Of a DNA stretch of 53,422 nt, positions 8,800-17,416 are shown in pieces. Position 1 is the first letter of the stretch; each line of letters starts with the position of its first letter. Below the pieces are notes generated by a model, which had not been told where the DNA came from, made no database searches, and saw only the letters and a list, made by a program, of their open reading frames with translations. Location: contig NZ_JACJOG010000047.1 in assembly GCF_014695375.1 (NCBI RefSeq), positions 1-53,422 of the forward strand, given 5' to 3'. The DNA is from Coleofasciculus sp. FACHB-T130. GTDB lineage: Bacteria > Cyanobacteriota > Cyanobacteriia > Cyanobacteriales > FACHB-T130. A program made the translations under genes and the position numbers.

Positions 8800-9570
8800 C
8801 TACAAGCTACTTTCAACCATGACTGCGGGACCGACTGGCTGCGGAGGTAGGCTAGAGGGTTCTAAGGTAACAGCTAAGGTTGAGGTTGTAGCACCACAAG
8901 CACCGACGGGAATGGAAATTTGCTCTAAAACAGTTCCCCCCTGACTTGCCCCAAAATTTGCACAAGGTATCTTTTTCTCGTCAACAATTGCCCAAAGTCG
9001 ATAAATTTGACCAGATGGGACAGCCGGAAGATTTTGAAAGGCGATGACCGCTTTTTGTTCGTCCAGATTAACGAGAATACTTCCAGACGCTGTATTTGCT
9101 TTTTCTGTACCTGTGAGCGTATATAAGCGGGTATTCCGCTGTTGTAGCACCTCAAGGGCATCTTTCTGAGCCTGCACCGTTTGAAGTTCTTGCCGCAGCC
9201 GAGATTGCACTATCTTTAGATTTTGGCGCAGACGATAATTGTCAAAAGCCAAAGCTAGGGCTAACAGTGCTACCAAACTAGCAAAAAGTTTGCTCCAAGG
9301 AAAAGAAACCTGTTTTGGAGCGGGTTCGGGGTTAACTGTCGGATTGGCAGCTTCCAGAATCGTCGAACGCAGATGTGGGGGAGGTGTGACTTCAGGAAGG
9401 GCGTAGGGCAAGAGTTCAAGCGATGTCTGCAACCGACTCACTTCTTCAGCCAGTTGCGGATTTTTTTCGAGAATTTGCCTCAATTCCTCCGCTTCTTCAG
9501 CGCTAAGATCGCCGAGGACATAACCTGCCATTAATTCTTCTAAGTTTTCGGGATTTAAAGGTTCGGTCAT
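8800..9570 (-). CDS. Membrane anti-sigma factor (RskA-type C-terminal domain)
   Basis: 256 residues. An N-terminal helical segment (LEELMAGYVLGDLSAEEAEE) resembles the sigma-binding domain of anti-sigma factors but lacks the zinc-coordinating H-x3-C-x2-C motif. One transmembrane helix lies at about 94-109, then a coiled stretch and a C-terminal beta domain of the RskA kind (YRLWAIVDEKKIPCANFG). The gene starts seven bases after the ECF sigma gene, the standard arrangement for a sigma factor and the membrane protein that holds it inactive. It probably releases the sigma factor on an envelope or redox signal; the signal is unknown. Confidence 0.88.
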   Translation of the reverse strand: MTEPLNPENLEELMAGYVLGDLSAEEAEELRQILEKNPQLAEEVSRLQTSLELLPYALPEVTPPPHLRSTILEAANPTVNPEPAPKQVSFPWSKLFASLVALLALALAFDNYRLRQNLKIVQSRLRQELQTVQAQKDALEVLQQRNTRLYTLTGTEKANTASGSILVNLDEQKAVIAFQNLPAVPSGQIYRLWAIVDEKKIPCANFGASQGGTVLEQISIPVGACGATTSTLAVTLEPSSLPPQPVGPAVMVESSL

Positions 9571-9577
9571 GGTGCAA

Positions 9578-10168
9578 CTATTTTAGAAAATCTTGTAACG
9601 TTTGCCTCAATTTCAGTAGTCCCTGACGAGCGCGAGTTTTGACCGTCCCTAAGGGGATATTTAGTTGAGCCGCAATTTCCGATTGACTGAGACCCTGGTA
9701 ATAGGACATTTCTAAGATTTGACGCTGATTTTCTGAAAGTTGCGCCAAGGCGTCCCGAACTTGCTGCGATCGCTCTCCTAACGAAGCTTGCTCAAAAGGG
9801 CTTGCAGAGCTGATTTCAGTCGTCATTGTTTGACGCCAACGCTCTAGAAATTTGTGGGTGGTGCCACGAGAGCGAAGTTTGTCAATCGCACGCGATCGCG
9901 TCATTACAGTTAAAAAGCTGCTAAGAGAACCACGAGCGGGATCGTAAGTATTAGTACGCCACAGATGCAGAAAAATCTCTTGAGTGAGGTCTTCTGCTTC
10001 TTGGGGATTTTGCAAAATTTTTAATGCTAACCCATAGACAAGAGCGCCATAGCGGTCGTAGAGAGTGCCCAGAGCAGAGGATTGACCAGCTTTAAGTGCT
10101 TGAAATAGCTCTGTATCCATCCGGGGCGTTGTATTTGTTGATTTGCCATCGAGAGAGTCAGGATGCAT
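9578..10168 (-). CDS. ECF-type RNA polymerase sigma factor
   Basis: 196 residues with the two domains of extracytoplasmic-function sigma factors. Region 2 runs from LYDRYGALVYGLALKIL through EAEDLTQEIFLHLWR to SRAIDKLRSR; region 4 runs from LSENQRQILEMSYYQGLSQSE to GTVKTRARQGLLKLR with its helix-turn-helix. The long GPFxD-type core of primary sigma factors is absent. It is co-transcribed with the anti-sigma gene downstream. The ATG at 10168 is used; an internal ATG at 10120 (MDTELFQALKAG) would also give a full region 2 and may be the real start. The regulon is unknown and may include the pair itself. Confidence 0.92.
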   Translation of the reverse strand: MHPDSLDGKSTNTTPRMDTELFQALKAGQSSALGTLYDRYGALVYGLALKILQNPQEAEDLTQEIFLHLWRTNTYDPARGSLSSFLTVMTRSRAIDKLRSRGTTHKFLERWRQTMTTEISSASPFEQASLGERSQQVRDALAQLSENQRQILEMSYYQGLSQSEIAAQLNIPLGTVKTRARQGLLKLRQTLQDFLK

Positions 10169-10451
10169 GCGTTCTGGAGAGTAGGTCTAAGCCAATCACT
10201 CTTCAGAGTCAATTGCAGGACTTGATTGCTCTGCATCTCTCACAGGAGATAAATTCTCTTTTTCTTTAATACGATCTAAAAGATTAATTGGATTTATTTC
10301 AACAAAACCGCTGAACGCCTCCGTAATTCTACGAGTAGTGGAATCCAAAATCTTAGTAAAATCATAAGATTTGAAAATACTGTTAATTTGTCAATGAGGT
10401 TTCTACTTAATTATGTCGCCGAGCAAGCTTTGAGTTTTTGAGGAGCATCGA
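10169..10451. other. Intergenic region between the sigma gene and the pha block
   Basis: Divergent spacer expected to carry the sigma-factor promoter. No recognisable operator, RNA or hairpin was identified by eye. Confidence 0.4.
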
Positions 10452-10553
10452 ATGGAATGGTTCTGGACAATCGCTGGGGTGCTGACTGCGCTCTTGGATG
10501 CGATCGCATCCAAGCTTCCAACAGATACCGCCTTGGTTTCTGGGCTTTTTTGA
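10452..10553 (+). CDS. Possible 33-residue hydrophobic peptide
   Basis: An ATG at 10452 has AGGAG six bases upstream (10441-10445) and opens a 33-codon frame beginning MEWFWTIAGVLTALLDAIAS and ending LVSGLF. The first 20 residues could form a membrane helix. It lies about 150 bases before phaE on the same strand. It may be a real small membrane peptide, a leader, or the start of a decayed gene, because another frame downstream (10556-10677) encodes a hydrophobic stretch ending in GIQMIAH. No family is recognised. Confidence 0.3.
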   Translation: MEWFWTIAGVLTALLDAIASKLPTDTALVSGLF

Positions 10554-10705
10554 GTTGGTTCATCATGCCAGAAAACCAGGCAAAGCCTTACTAGCAGTTT
10601 TACTTCAACCTCTTTTGGTATACATCTGGGGAATCCATCTTGAGCTAAAAGTACAAGGAATTCAGATGATTGCCCATTAATGTCACCAATCGTTGAGTAA
10701 AGGCA

Positions 10706-11620
10706 ATGGAAAGAAACGATACTCCCTGGCTAGAGCAATCCGAGAAGCTGGTGAATATATGGGTTGAGACGGAGAAAATGTGGAAAAGCTGGTTCGATCT
10801 CATGAGGTCTGTTACAACTCCGGAAACACTCGTCAATGCTCGCGCAGAGGTCAAGGACGCCCAGCCGCTTTTGGACACTCAGGCGGTCTTTGTGCGTTTC
10901 CTGGAGAGATTGACCAGCTCCAGTAAGGACACAAATTTTTTGGTTGAATTGGGCAAGGATTGGCAACCCGTCTTCAACAATTACGCTGATTTGTGGCAAA
11001 TCTACGAAAAGAATCTGCAAAACTTAGGTCAGCTTTGGGCAGAACCACTGCGGCAACCACTAGCGATGGCGACTCAGGCGATGAGCGGCGACAATGCAAC
11101 GTCGCCGTCCACCAACCTCTACTGGGACTATCAACAGACCTTTGGCAACTTTCTTTTAAGCCCAAGCCTGGGATATACCCGTGAGTTCAACAACAAACTG
11201 CTGAAAAGCTTTGATGCCTGGACAAATTTCTATAAAGCAAGCTTTGACTATCAGTTAGTGCTGCTCGATGTCTGGGTGAAAGCCTGTGAGCAGCTGGTGC
11301 GATTGGCATCTTCCCAGGAAAAAGGCGAAACGCTTCAGAACTGGCGGCAGTTTCAGCAAGTCTGGAGTAGGGTATTTGACCAAGCATTCGCACAGACGTT
11401 CCGTTCAGAAAATGCCCTTCAGATCCAGGGTAAGTTCTTGAATGCAGCCATGACCTACAGGCTCCACCAGCAACAGCTAATGGAAGTGTTTCTGAAGATG
11501 AATGACTTGCCAACTCGCAGCGAAGTCGATGAGATGCACCACAGCATCTACGAACTGCGGAAAGAAATTAAAAGCCTGAAAAAAGCTTTAGCAGAATCCC
11601 AACGCCGCGAAGTGTCTTGA
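10706..11620 (+). CDS. phaE: Class III poly(3-hydroxyalkanoate) synthase subunit PhaE
   Basis: 304 residues. PhaE is the non-catalytic partner of PhaC in class III PHA synthases of cyanobacteria and purple sulfur bacteria. Typical features are an aromatic-rich helical body (WLEQSEKLVNIWVETEKMW, TNLYWDYQQTFGNFL) and a C-terminal segment (RSEVDEMHHSIYELRKEIKS) that ends in a coiled coil. It is followed by phaC after eight bases, so the subunits are made together. Neither lipase box nor nucleophile is present, as expected. Confidence 0.93.
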   Translation: MERNDTPWLEQSEKLVNIWVETEKMWKSWFDLMRSVTTPETLVNARAEVKDAQPLLDTQAVFVRFLERLTSSSKDTNFLVELGKDWQPVFNNYADLWQIYEKNLQNLGQLWAEPLRQPLAMATQAMSGDNATSPSTNLYWDYQQTFGNFLLSPSLGYTREFNNKLLKSFDAWTNFYKASFDYQLVLLDVWVKACEQLVRLASSQEKGETLQNWRQFQQVWSRVFDQAFAQTFRSENALQIQGKFLNAAMTYRLHQQQLMEVFLKMNDLPTRSEVDEMHHSIYELRKEIKSLKKALAESQRREVS

Positions 11621-11627
11621 GGATGCA

Positions 11628-12680
11628 ATGCACGAGTTTACCGAGCTAACCGAAAAACTGTTTAAGGGTGCCCATAACTTAAGTCACCTGCGCGAGGAGG
11701 ACATTCAGATTGGGGTGACACCCAAGGAAGAGGTTTACCGCGAAGATAAGGTGGTGCTGTACCGCTTCACTCCCAAGGTGGAGCCTTCACTGAATATCCC
11801 CATCCTGATTGTTTACGCTCTCGTTAACCGTCCCTACATCGTCGATTTACAGGAAGGGCGATCGCTTGTTGCTAACTTGCTCAATCTTGGTTTGGATGTT
11901 TACCTGATTGACTGGGGCTATCCGAGTCGAGGCGATCGCTTTTTGACCCTTGACGACTACATCAATGGTTATATCAATGACTGTGTGGACGTAGTACGCG
12001 ATCGCTACAATCTAGAGCAAATCAACCTGTTAGGAATTTGTCAGGGAGGCGCTTTCAGTCTCTGCTACAGTTCCATTTACCCGGAGAAGGTAAAAAACCT
12101 AATTACTATGGTCACTCCGGTGGATTTTCACACCCATGAGGGACTGCTCAATGTTTGGGGTGGAAGCACTCTGGGGTCACAAGCTCTGGATGTGGATTTA
12201 ATGGTAGATACTCTGGGTAATATCCCTGGCGACTTCATGAATTTAGAGTTCTTGATGCTAAAGCCATTTCAGTTAGGAATTCAGAAGTATATTGACTTTC
12301 TGGATACTATCGATGAGGACACGTTGCTTAACTTTCTCCGCATGGAAAAGTGGATTTTTGATAGTCCTGACCAAGCTGGGGAAGCTTATCGACAGTTTAT
12401 GAAGGATTTCTACCAGGGAAACAAACTCATCAAAGGCGAGATCGAGATTGGCAAGAAGCGAGTAAATCTGGAGAAGATTTGCATCCCAGTTTTGAACATT
12501 TATGCCGAGCAAGATCATCTAGTTCCCTCGGCTTCTTCCTTGGCTCTTGAGAAGTATATCGGGAGCGAAGACTATACCGTGCGCTCCTTCCCAGTCGGGC
12601 ATATCGGGATGTATGTGAGCAGTAAGGTGCAGCGAGACCTTCCTCCCACGATTGTTGATTGGCTGAAGGCGCGAGTCTAG
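11628..12680 (+). CDS. phaC: Class III poly(3-hydroxyalkanoate) synthase subunit PhaC
   Basis: 350 residues, the size expected for the catalytic subunit of a class III PHA synthase, which polymerises 3-hydroxybutyryl-CoA on storage granules. It has the alpha/beta-hydrolase fold with the lipase-like box GICQGG and nucleophile Cys138. Typical surrounding strands are VYALVNRPYIVDLQ and VYLIDWGYPSRGDR. The acid and base of the triad are visible as AEQDHLVP and GHIGMY near the end. It follows phaE directly. Precursors would come from PhaA and PhaB encoded about 20 kb downstream in the window. Confidence 0.97.
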   Translation: MHEFTELTEKLFKGAHNLSHLREEDIQIGVTPKEEVYREDKVVLYRFTPKVEPSLNIPILIVYALVNRPYIVDLQEGRSLVANLLNLGLDVYLIDWGYPSRGDRFLTLDDYINGYINDCVDVVRDRYNLEQINLLGICQGGAFSLCYSSIYPEKVKNLITMVTPVDFHTHEGLLNVWGGSTLGSQALDVDLMVDTLGNIPGDFMNLEFLMLKPFQLGIQKYIDFLDTIDEDTLLNFLRMEKWIFDSPDQAGEAYRQFMKDFYQGNKLIKGEIEIGKKRVNLEKICIPVLNIYAEQDHLVPSASSLALEKYIGSEDYTVRSFPVGHIGMYVSSKVQRDLPPTIVDWLKARV

Positions 12681-12772
12681 AACAGTTGGCATCTAGCAAT
12701 TCTCTATTGGATGCAGTAAGGTTTAACCCCACCTCTGCCTCTCCCCGCGAACGGAGAGGGGTTCAATATTCT

Positions 12773-12796
12773 CCCCTCTCCGTAAACGGAGAGGGG
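12773..12796. repeat. Perfect 10-bp inverted repeat, CCCCTCTCCG/CGGAGAGGGG
   Basis: Arms at 12773-12782 and 12787-12796 with a TAAA loop. A related imperfect copy (GCCTCTCCCCGCGAACGGAG) lies some 40 bases upstream. It sits about 90 bases after phaC and may help end that transcript, but there is no strong T-run. It belongs to the common CTCTCC-type palindromes of cyanobacteria. Confidence 0.7.
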
Positions 12797-12945
12797 ATGG
12801 GGGTGAGGTTCCGAGTGTATATTGCACTAAGAGTGAGAACCGCTATATATAAGCTTTGCGGAGCGCTTTTCGGAAGGCTTTGCTAACGCTTTACAGCAGC
12901 TGGCGATCGCGCGATCGCAACCCTCCACACCCCCACCTCTTAGGT

Positions 12946-12983
12946 CTGTGCCGCCTATACCGCAAGCGGTATAGGCGGCACAG
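12946..12983. repeat. Perfect 18-bp inverted repeat with 2-base loop
   Basis: Left arm CTGTGCCGCCTATACCGC (12946-12963), AA loop, and an exactly complementary right arm (12966-12983), followed by AATTTTAATT. It lies between phaC and the Crp-type gene. It may work as a terminator, or be one copy of a small palindromic mobile repeat. Confidence 0.85.
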
Positions 12984-13131
12984 AATTTTAATTCGCTAGC
13001 ATATATGAGCCAGGTTTTCAGTTCCTGGTCAATTAACACCTCAAGACATTCGGACTAGGGTCTAAATACTTCTCCCGATGCCGTCAGTTGTTTCTTGCAA
13101 CGGCTCAACCCTAGAACATTCCTAATACCCG

Positions 13132-13848
13132 ATGTCCGAAGCCTCACCCAAGCCAGTCAATCAACTGCTAGCTGCTCTGCCAGATGCTGAGTACCAAGGC
13201 CTTGTTCCCAATCTAGAGCACGTCTCGCTCCCTTTTAAGCAAGTCCTTTACGAGGTTGGTGAACCAATTAAATACGTCTATTTCCCCGATCGGGCAATCG
13301 TTTCTTCCCTCACCACGATGGCAGATGGCTCGATGGTCGAAGTTGCTTTAGTGGGAAATGACGGAGTGGTCGGTCTCCCCGCCGCTTTGGGAGATAACAT
13401 CGCCACTACAATCGCAATGGTGCAGGTACCAGACTCTGCCATGAGGATGAAGGCAAGCGTGCTGAAAACCGAGTTTCAGCGGGGTGCTTCACTGCAAAGT
13501 CTGCTACTGCGCTACATGCAGGCGCTGCACGCCTTCGTTTCCCAAAATGCTGCCTGCAATCGCCTCCATTATCTGGAGGGGAGACTGGCTCGTTGGCTGC
13601 TGCTCGTCTGTGACCGTGTAGAGTCAAAGGAGTTGCCCATGACTCATGAATTTATGAGCCAGATGCTGGGTGTACGACGTGCGGGTGTCACGGAGGTGGC
13701 TAACGCTCTTCAACAGGCAGAACTGATTCGCTACACTCGTGGCAAAGTTACCATCCTAAATCGGGAAGAATTGGAAGCGGTTTCGTGTGAGTGTTATCAA
13801 ATCATCCAGGGCGAGTACGCTAGGTTGCTAGGCACTAAGAACGGTTGA
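13132..13848 (+). CDS. Crp/Fnr-family transcription regulator
   Basis: 238 residues. An N-terminal cyclic-nucleotide-binding-type beta barrel (LYEVGEPIKYVYFPDRAIVS, VEVALVGNDGVVGLPAALG) is followed by a dimerisation helix and a winged helix-turn-helix (LPMTHEFMSQMLGVRRAGVT, then EVANALQQAELI). The arginine-serine ligand motif of cAMP receptors and the cysteines of Fnr are not evident, so the signal is unknown. It lies after phaC on the same strand but is separated by 450 bases of repeats, so it is probably its own unit. Confidence 0.9.
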   Translation: MSEASPKPVNQLLAALPDAEYQGLVPNLEHVSLPFKQVLYEVGEPIKYVYFPDRAIVSSLTTMADGSMVEVALVGNDGVVGLPAALGDNIATTIAMVQVPDSAMRMKASVLKTEFQRGASLQSLLLRYMQALHAFVSQNAACNRLHYLEGRLARWLLLVCDRVESKELPMTHEFMSQMLGVRRAGVTEVANALQQAELIRYTRGKVTILNREELEAVSCECYQIIQGEYARLLGTKNG

Positions 13849-14594
13849 GAGTTGTTGTTAGAGGAAGAAGCGATCGCTTCTCTCTCTAGCTGCTCTCGCA
13901 GCTCAATATTGATGAAAGTTCATGAAAGCCGTTATCTCGCAACCTGTCTAGGCTAGATGAGCTTACTGGTGTTAGACACTGACACCGCCAGTACCGCTAA
14001 CCCTACAGCTCCCAGTACAGCGCTCGCATCCCACCTTGCGGTTAGATGAGTTTCCTGCCCAGTGGAGTAACTGTTCGCCCGTGAGTTCTTGGTGACATCT
14101 CCTGCACCAACCTGAGTACAGGTATGGTGTAGGCTTCGCAACCAATCCGGCTATTGCTTTCACTAAATCGTCCCCTTGCTCAAAAGATTTAGCTAATCAA
14201 CATCAGTTCTGTTCGCTTTACGGGCGATCGGGTTGCTGTCAATACATCCTCAGCGGAATCAACCAGTACGAATTGCAGTTCGCGCCGCACATCTTCCGTT
14301 AACTCAAGTTAACGCTATAGCAAATTATCGATTTCTAACTTTATCTTTAGGATGATTTATCTAATGATTTATAGATAAGTTATAGAGAACCAAACGTGAG
14401 AATTATCACATTTTATAAAAAACAGTTTCCCTCGCCTTTGTATTTTGAATAACACATTAATTTAATATTTCACTTAGTTGGAAGATAGGTTGATATGGCG
14501 ATCGCTCTTACTCAGTGCATACCATTAGCTAGAGGATAAAAAATGAATCGCAGCTTAAGATATCTGATAACACAGGGAATTTCATCAAGGAACG
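13849..14594. other. 746-base region without a convincing gene; probable decayed sequence
   Basis: No intact gene is recognised. On the minus strand, 13972-14163 would encode 63 residues with two C-x2-C pairs (WCRRCHQ and GCERC), zinc-ribbon-like but unsupported by a ribosome site. Also on the minus strand, about 14215-14310 encodes ELTEDVRRELQFVLVDSAED, which resembles the extreme C-terminus of Lon-type proteases; this would be a remnant and is a weak call. The right half (14320-14590) is AT-rich and probably contains the promoter of the HAD gene. Confidence 0.3.
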
Positions 14595-15131
14595 ATGGGC
14601 TTATTACTAATAGACATGGATGGCACGCTCCGCGAACCACTCAGCGGACAGCAATACTTCCAACATCCCAAAGATCAACGCATTATTGACGGTGCTGATA
14701 TTGCCATTCGCGCCTACAAAGATGATTGGATTATTGTTGGCATCACCAACCAAGGTGGAGTTGCCGCAGGTCATAAGTCTATGCAACGGTGCATCCAAGA
14801 ACAGCAATACACCCTTGAGTTATTCCCTGAGTTGAGAGAAATTTACTTTTGCCCAGACTTTGAGGGTAAAAAATGTTTCCGCGTCACTCATCACAATGTT
14901 CATAACCACAGCCAAACCAAGTGGTCTGGACAGTATCGCAAACCGCAATCGGGTATGTTGCAACTAGCAATGGTGAGACACAAACATACTCCGCAAAATT
15001 CGCTCTATGTAGGAGATCGCCCCGAAGACGAACAAGCTGCCCAACGAATAGGTGTACCCTTTCAATGGGCATGGGACTGGATCGCACAACATCAAGAAGC
15101 GATCGCTCCCAACCTGACAGAAGCACGGTAA
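14595..15131 (+). CDS. HAD-superfamily phosphatase (HAD-IIIA, polynucleotide 3'-phosphatase-like)
   Basis: 178 residues. Motif I is LLIDMDGTL with nucleophile Asp7 and general acid Asp9. The threonine motif II is in GITNQGG and motif IV is YVGDRPEDEQAA. The order and the ITNQ(G)G motif are like the HAD-IIIA group, which contains histidinol-phosphatase, GmhB and the 3'-phosphatase domain of polynucleotide kinases. The true substrate cannot be told. A small conserved-looking protein follows after 15 bases, then a truncated copy of this gene's 3' end. Confidence 0.85.
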   Translation: MGLLLIDMDGTLREPLSGQQYFQHPKDQRIIDGADIAIRAYKDDWIIVGITNQGGVAAGHKSMQRCIQEQQYTLELFPELREIYFCPDFEGKKCFRVTHHNVHNHSQTKWSGQYRKPQSGMLQLAMVRHKHTPQNSLYVGDRPEDEQAAQRIGVPFQWAWDWIAQHQEAIAPNLTEAR

Positions 15132-15146
15132 CAAGAGAGGATACTC

Positions 15147-15392
15147 ATGGAACGAGAGATTACAGATAGCGACGGCATTACCTGGACGTGCATTCAAGCC
15201 TATTCTGGGCTTGACAACAACGCAGAAAACCGGGATGCGGCGCAGGTTAAAGGGCAGGAGGATACCTACTGGGTCGTTTGTACGCCCAGTGGTGGCGCGA
15301 AGTCGGTGCGGCTCAAACTTCAGGGTGAATGGGAAAAATCCTACTCTGACGAGATGTTGCTCGATGAAATTCAAGCACAGCAGGAGGTATGA
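15147..15392 (+). CDS. Small protein of unknown function
   Basis: 81 residues, starting MEREITDSDGITWTCIQAYS. It is hydrophilic with a probable small beta fold (TYWVVCTPSGGAKSVRLKL) and a helical end. AGAGAGGA lies just before the ATG, and it follows the HAD phosphatase with a 15-base spacer, so the two are likely one operon. No named family is recognised. It may act with or regulate the phosphatase. Confidence 0.7.
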   Translation: MEREITDSDGITWTCIQAYSGLDNNAENRDAAQVKGQEDTYWVVCTPSGGAKSVRLKLQGEWEKSYSDEMLLDEIQAQQEV

Positions 15393-15397
15393 TCGCA

Positions 15398-15486
15398 GCA
15401 AAATTCGCTGTATGTAAGCGATCGCCCGAAAGATGAACAAGCTGCCCAACGAGTAGGTGTACCCTTTCAATGGGCATGGGACTGGA
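15398..15486 (+). pseudogene. Truncated duplicate of the HAD phosphatase 3' end
   Basis: These 89 bases match 14993-15081 of the HAD gene without gaps and with about seven differences by eye, including the identical stretch encoding GVPFQWAWDW. No start or upstream domain is present. It is the leftover of a tandem duplication whose repeat unit began inside the HAD gene and covered the small protein gene. The match stops a dozen bases short of the amine oxidase stop codon, so later rearrangement removed the rest. Confidence 0.85.
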
Positions 15487-15497
15487 CCTGTGCAACA

Positions 15498-17129
15498 TCA
15501 AACTCTAGTCTTAAGTATTCTCTTGGCAGCATCGATACCTGATAAAGCAGCACCTTCCATAAAACCTTGCCACTCGTAAAAAGAGTTAGCGTGTTCGCCA
15601 GCAAAGTAAATATTTTTAAACGGTTTACCTTCATTACCTGCAATTGTTGTGAAATAACCGGGGTGATTGCAGGTGTAACTGCCCTGGAATAGGGGGTTAG
15701 AAGGCCAGTGTTCTAGATGCACTAAAAAATTATTGCCGTTGCGTGTGGCTGCCTTTAAAGTGCCAGGAAAAACGCGGTTAAGGTCGTTGAGAAAAGCCCC
15801 TGCTTCCTGCTGAACTTGATTAGGATTAATGTTTTTGCCTCGATTTCCACCAGAGTAGTCGGTCAGCACTGCTCTATTATTAGTTGAATTTTGTGGGTTT
15901 GTTTCCCAAGTGTTTTGATGATTTGATAAATCTGAATAGGATGAGCCGTCACTGCCAAGAGCAACCCAAGGGCGACTATTAAAGCCAACCATCATCTTAG
16001 CGTTGGTTCCATAGCGCAAATTATTAATCGCAAATAGTTTCTCGGCAGGCAGTTGAAGACCTTTTAAATCAACTTGGCGCAAAGTTGAGAAGGGAATCGC
16101 AAAGACAACTGCATCATATTTGGCAGATGAAGCATCATTAAATGTTAATTCTACTTTGCCTGCACTATCAAAGCGGACTCCTACTAACTGCTTGTTATAG
16201 TTAATTTGTCCTTGCAGTCGGCTACGCAGACCTTCAACAATTTGCTGGTTGCCGTTAATGACGTGATAGCGCTCATCGCTGAAGACACCAAAGGGTGTAA
16301 ACTTCGATCGCTTGTCGGCGTGAATGAAAAAGAGAAAACTGAGGCTGCTTTGCTGGTCAATCTCTAAACCGTACTCGGCAATATAAGCAGCTTTGATAAC
16401 ACCTTTGATTAGGTTTCCGGCATTACGGCTATCTAGATAGTCTCGCAGACTGAGCAAGTCGAGCTTTTTGTCAGCATCAGTATAATTGTCGGCGGTGGGC
16501 TGTGCAGATAGCGATCGCAAGTCGGTACGCATAGCGGCAACAAAATTGCGGAATTCATCCACAACCACTGACTCTGAATAGCGCTGACCGTTGAAATAGT
16601 AAAAAACTTCTCCTGGTTGTTTTGATAAATCTTCTGTCTTGAGGTTAAACTCCCGCACGTATCCCAGCATTGTCTTGTGCAAGTTGTCAATAAACTCGCC
16701 GCCTCTTTCCACAACCTGACCGGGAAAATTAACACTCCCAGCAAAATCGCCTCCCAGAGAATAACAGCGACCGCCACTTCTATTGCTTGCTTCAAATACG
16801 GTAGCGTTAATCCCGTTTTTCTTCAGTTCGTACCCGCAAGCAAGTCCGGCTAAACCAGCCCCCACAATTCCAACTCTTACATCTGCTGGTACAGGAGCTG
16901 CGAGGGTACGGTGAAGCAATCCTGAGCCTACTCCTATTGTCGCGCCGATCGCACTCAGCTTGCCCATATCAGTAAAAAATTCGCGCCGATTCGTGCGCCG
17001 TACCGCCATCAATGCCTCAAGAGATGCAATTCGCTCAATTCCCTCGTTGGTGGAGATATTTTGCTTTTGGCAATAGCGAGCAATGCGGATAGCACGTGCT
17101 AAGTTGTCGAAGAGTGGGGAACGACTCAT
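15498..17129 (-). CDS. FAD-dependent amine oxidase with twin-arginine-like leader
   Basis: 543 residues of the flavin monoamine/L-amino-acid oxidase family. The dinucleotide fold is VGIVGAGLAGLACGYEL at about 86-102 followed by FEASNRSGGR, and the C-terminal FAD motif is NIYFAGEHAN with WQGFMEGA. Residues 45-70 contain TNRREFFTDMGKLSAIGA and a short hydrophobic run, a plausible Tat export signal but placed unusually far (about 45 residues) from the start. It could oxidise amino acids or amines in the periplasm or thylakoid lumen, releasing H2O2 and ammonia. Substrate is not readable from sequence. Confidence 0.9.
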   Translation of the reverse strand: MSRSPLFDNLARAIRIARYCQKQNISTNEGIERIASLEALMAVRRTNRREFFTDMGKLSAIGATIGVGSGLLHRTLAAPVPADVRVGIVGAGLAGLACGYELKKNGINATVFEASNRSGGRCYSLGGDFAGSVNFPGQVVERGGEFIDNLHKTMLGYVREFNLKTEDLSKQPGEVFYYFNGQRYSESVVVDEFRNFVAAMRTDLRSLSAQPTADNYTDADKKLDLLSLRDYLDSRNAGNLIKGVIKAAYIAEYGLEIDQQSSLSFLFFIHADKRSKFTPFGVFSDERYHVINGNQQIVEGLRSRLQGQINYNKQLVGVRFDSAGKVELTFNDASSAKYDAVVFAIPFSTLRQVDLKGLQLPAEKLFAINNLRYGTNAKMMVGFNSRPWVALGSDGSSYSDLSNHQNTWETNPQNSTNNRAVLTDYSGGNRGKNINPNQVQQEAGAFLNDLNRVFPGTLKAATRNGNNFLVHLEHWPSNPLFQGSYTCNHPGYFTTIAGNEGKPFKNIYFAGEHANSFYEWQGFMEGAALSGIDAAKRILKTRV

Positions 17130-17298
17130 GATAGCTTTTTCTCCTCACGCAGAGATTAATAAACGTCCTGTGCAACTTTATACTCAGAACCCTCGTTGTT
17201 ATCGGGGGCTTTCTTAAAGTTACACGTTGCGCGATCATCAGTTGAGTGATTCAAGGACGTCAAGCTATCTCTTGCATTGATACTGAAACGAGCACAAA

Positions 17299-17325
17299 AA
17301 AAGTAGTCCCACAAGGACTACTTTT
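17299..17325 (-). terminator. Rho-independent terminator of the DUF4383 gene
   Basis: Perfect 11-bp stem AAAAGTAGTCC/GGACTACTTTT with a 5-base loop. On the minus strand it is followed by a run of T residues. It lies about 90 bases past the stop of the membrane protein gene and about 170 bases before the amine oxidase start, separating the two units. Confidence 0.85.
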
Positions 17326-17416
17326 GCATTACAGAATCAGAGCCAAGGAGGGCAGATGAAATAATTTCCAGCCGTAAGCATTAGAACACTGTCTTTACTT
17401 CGAGAAGGTATTCTGG

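Noticed and set aside
10498-10680. 60-codon frame with hydrophobic stretch before phaE
   Set aside because: No ribosome site at its ATG and overlaps the better-supported 33-codon frame; kept only as a comment.
14215-14310. Minus-strand peptide resembling the end of Lon protease
   Set aside because: Only about 30 residues and a loose match; mentioned in the gap entry but not called as a gene.
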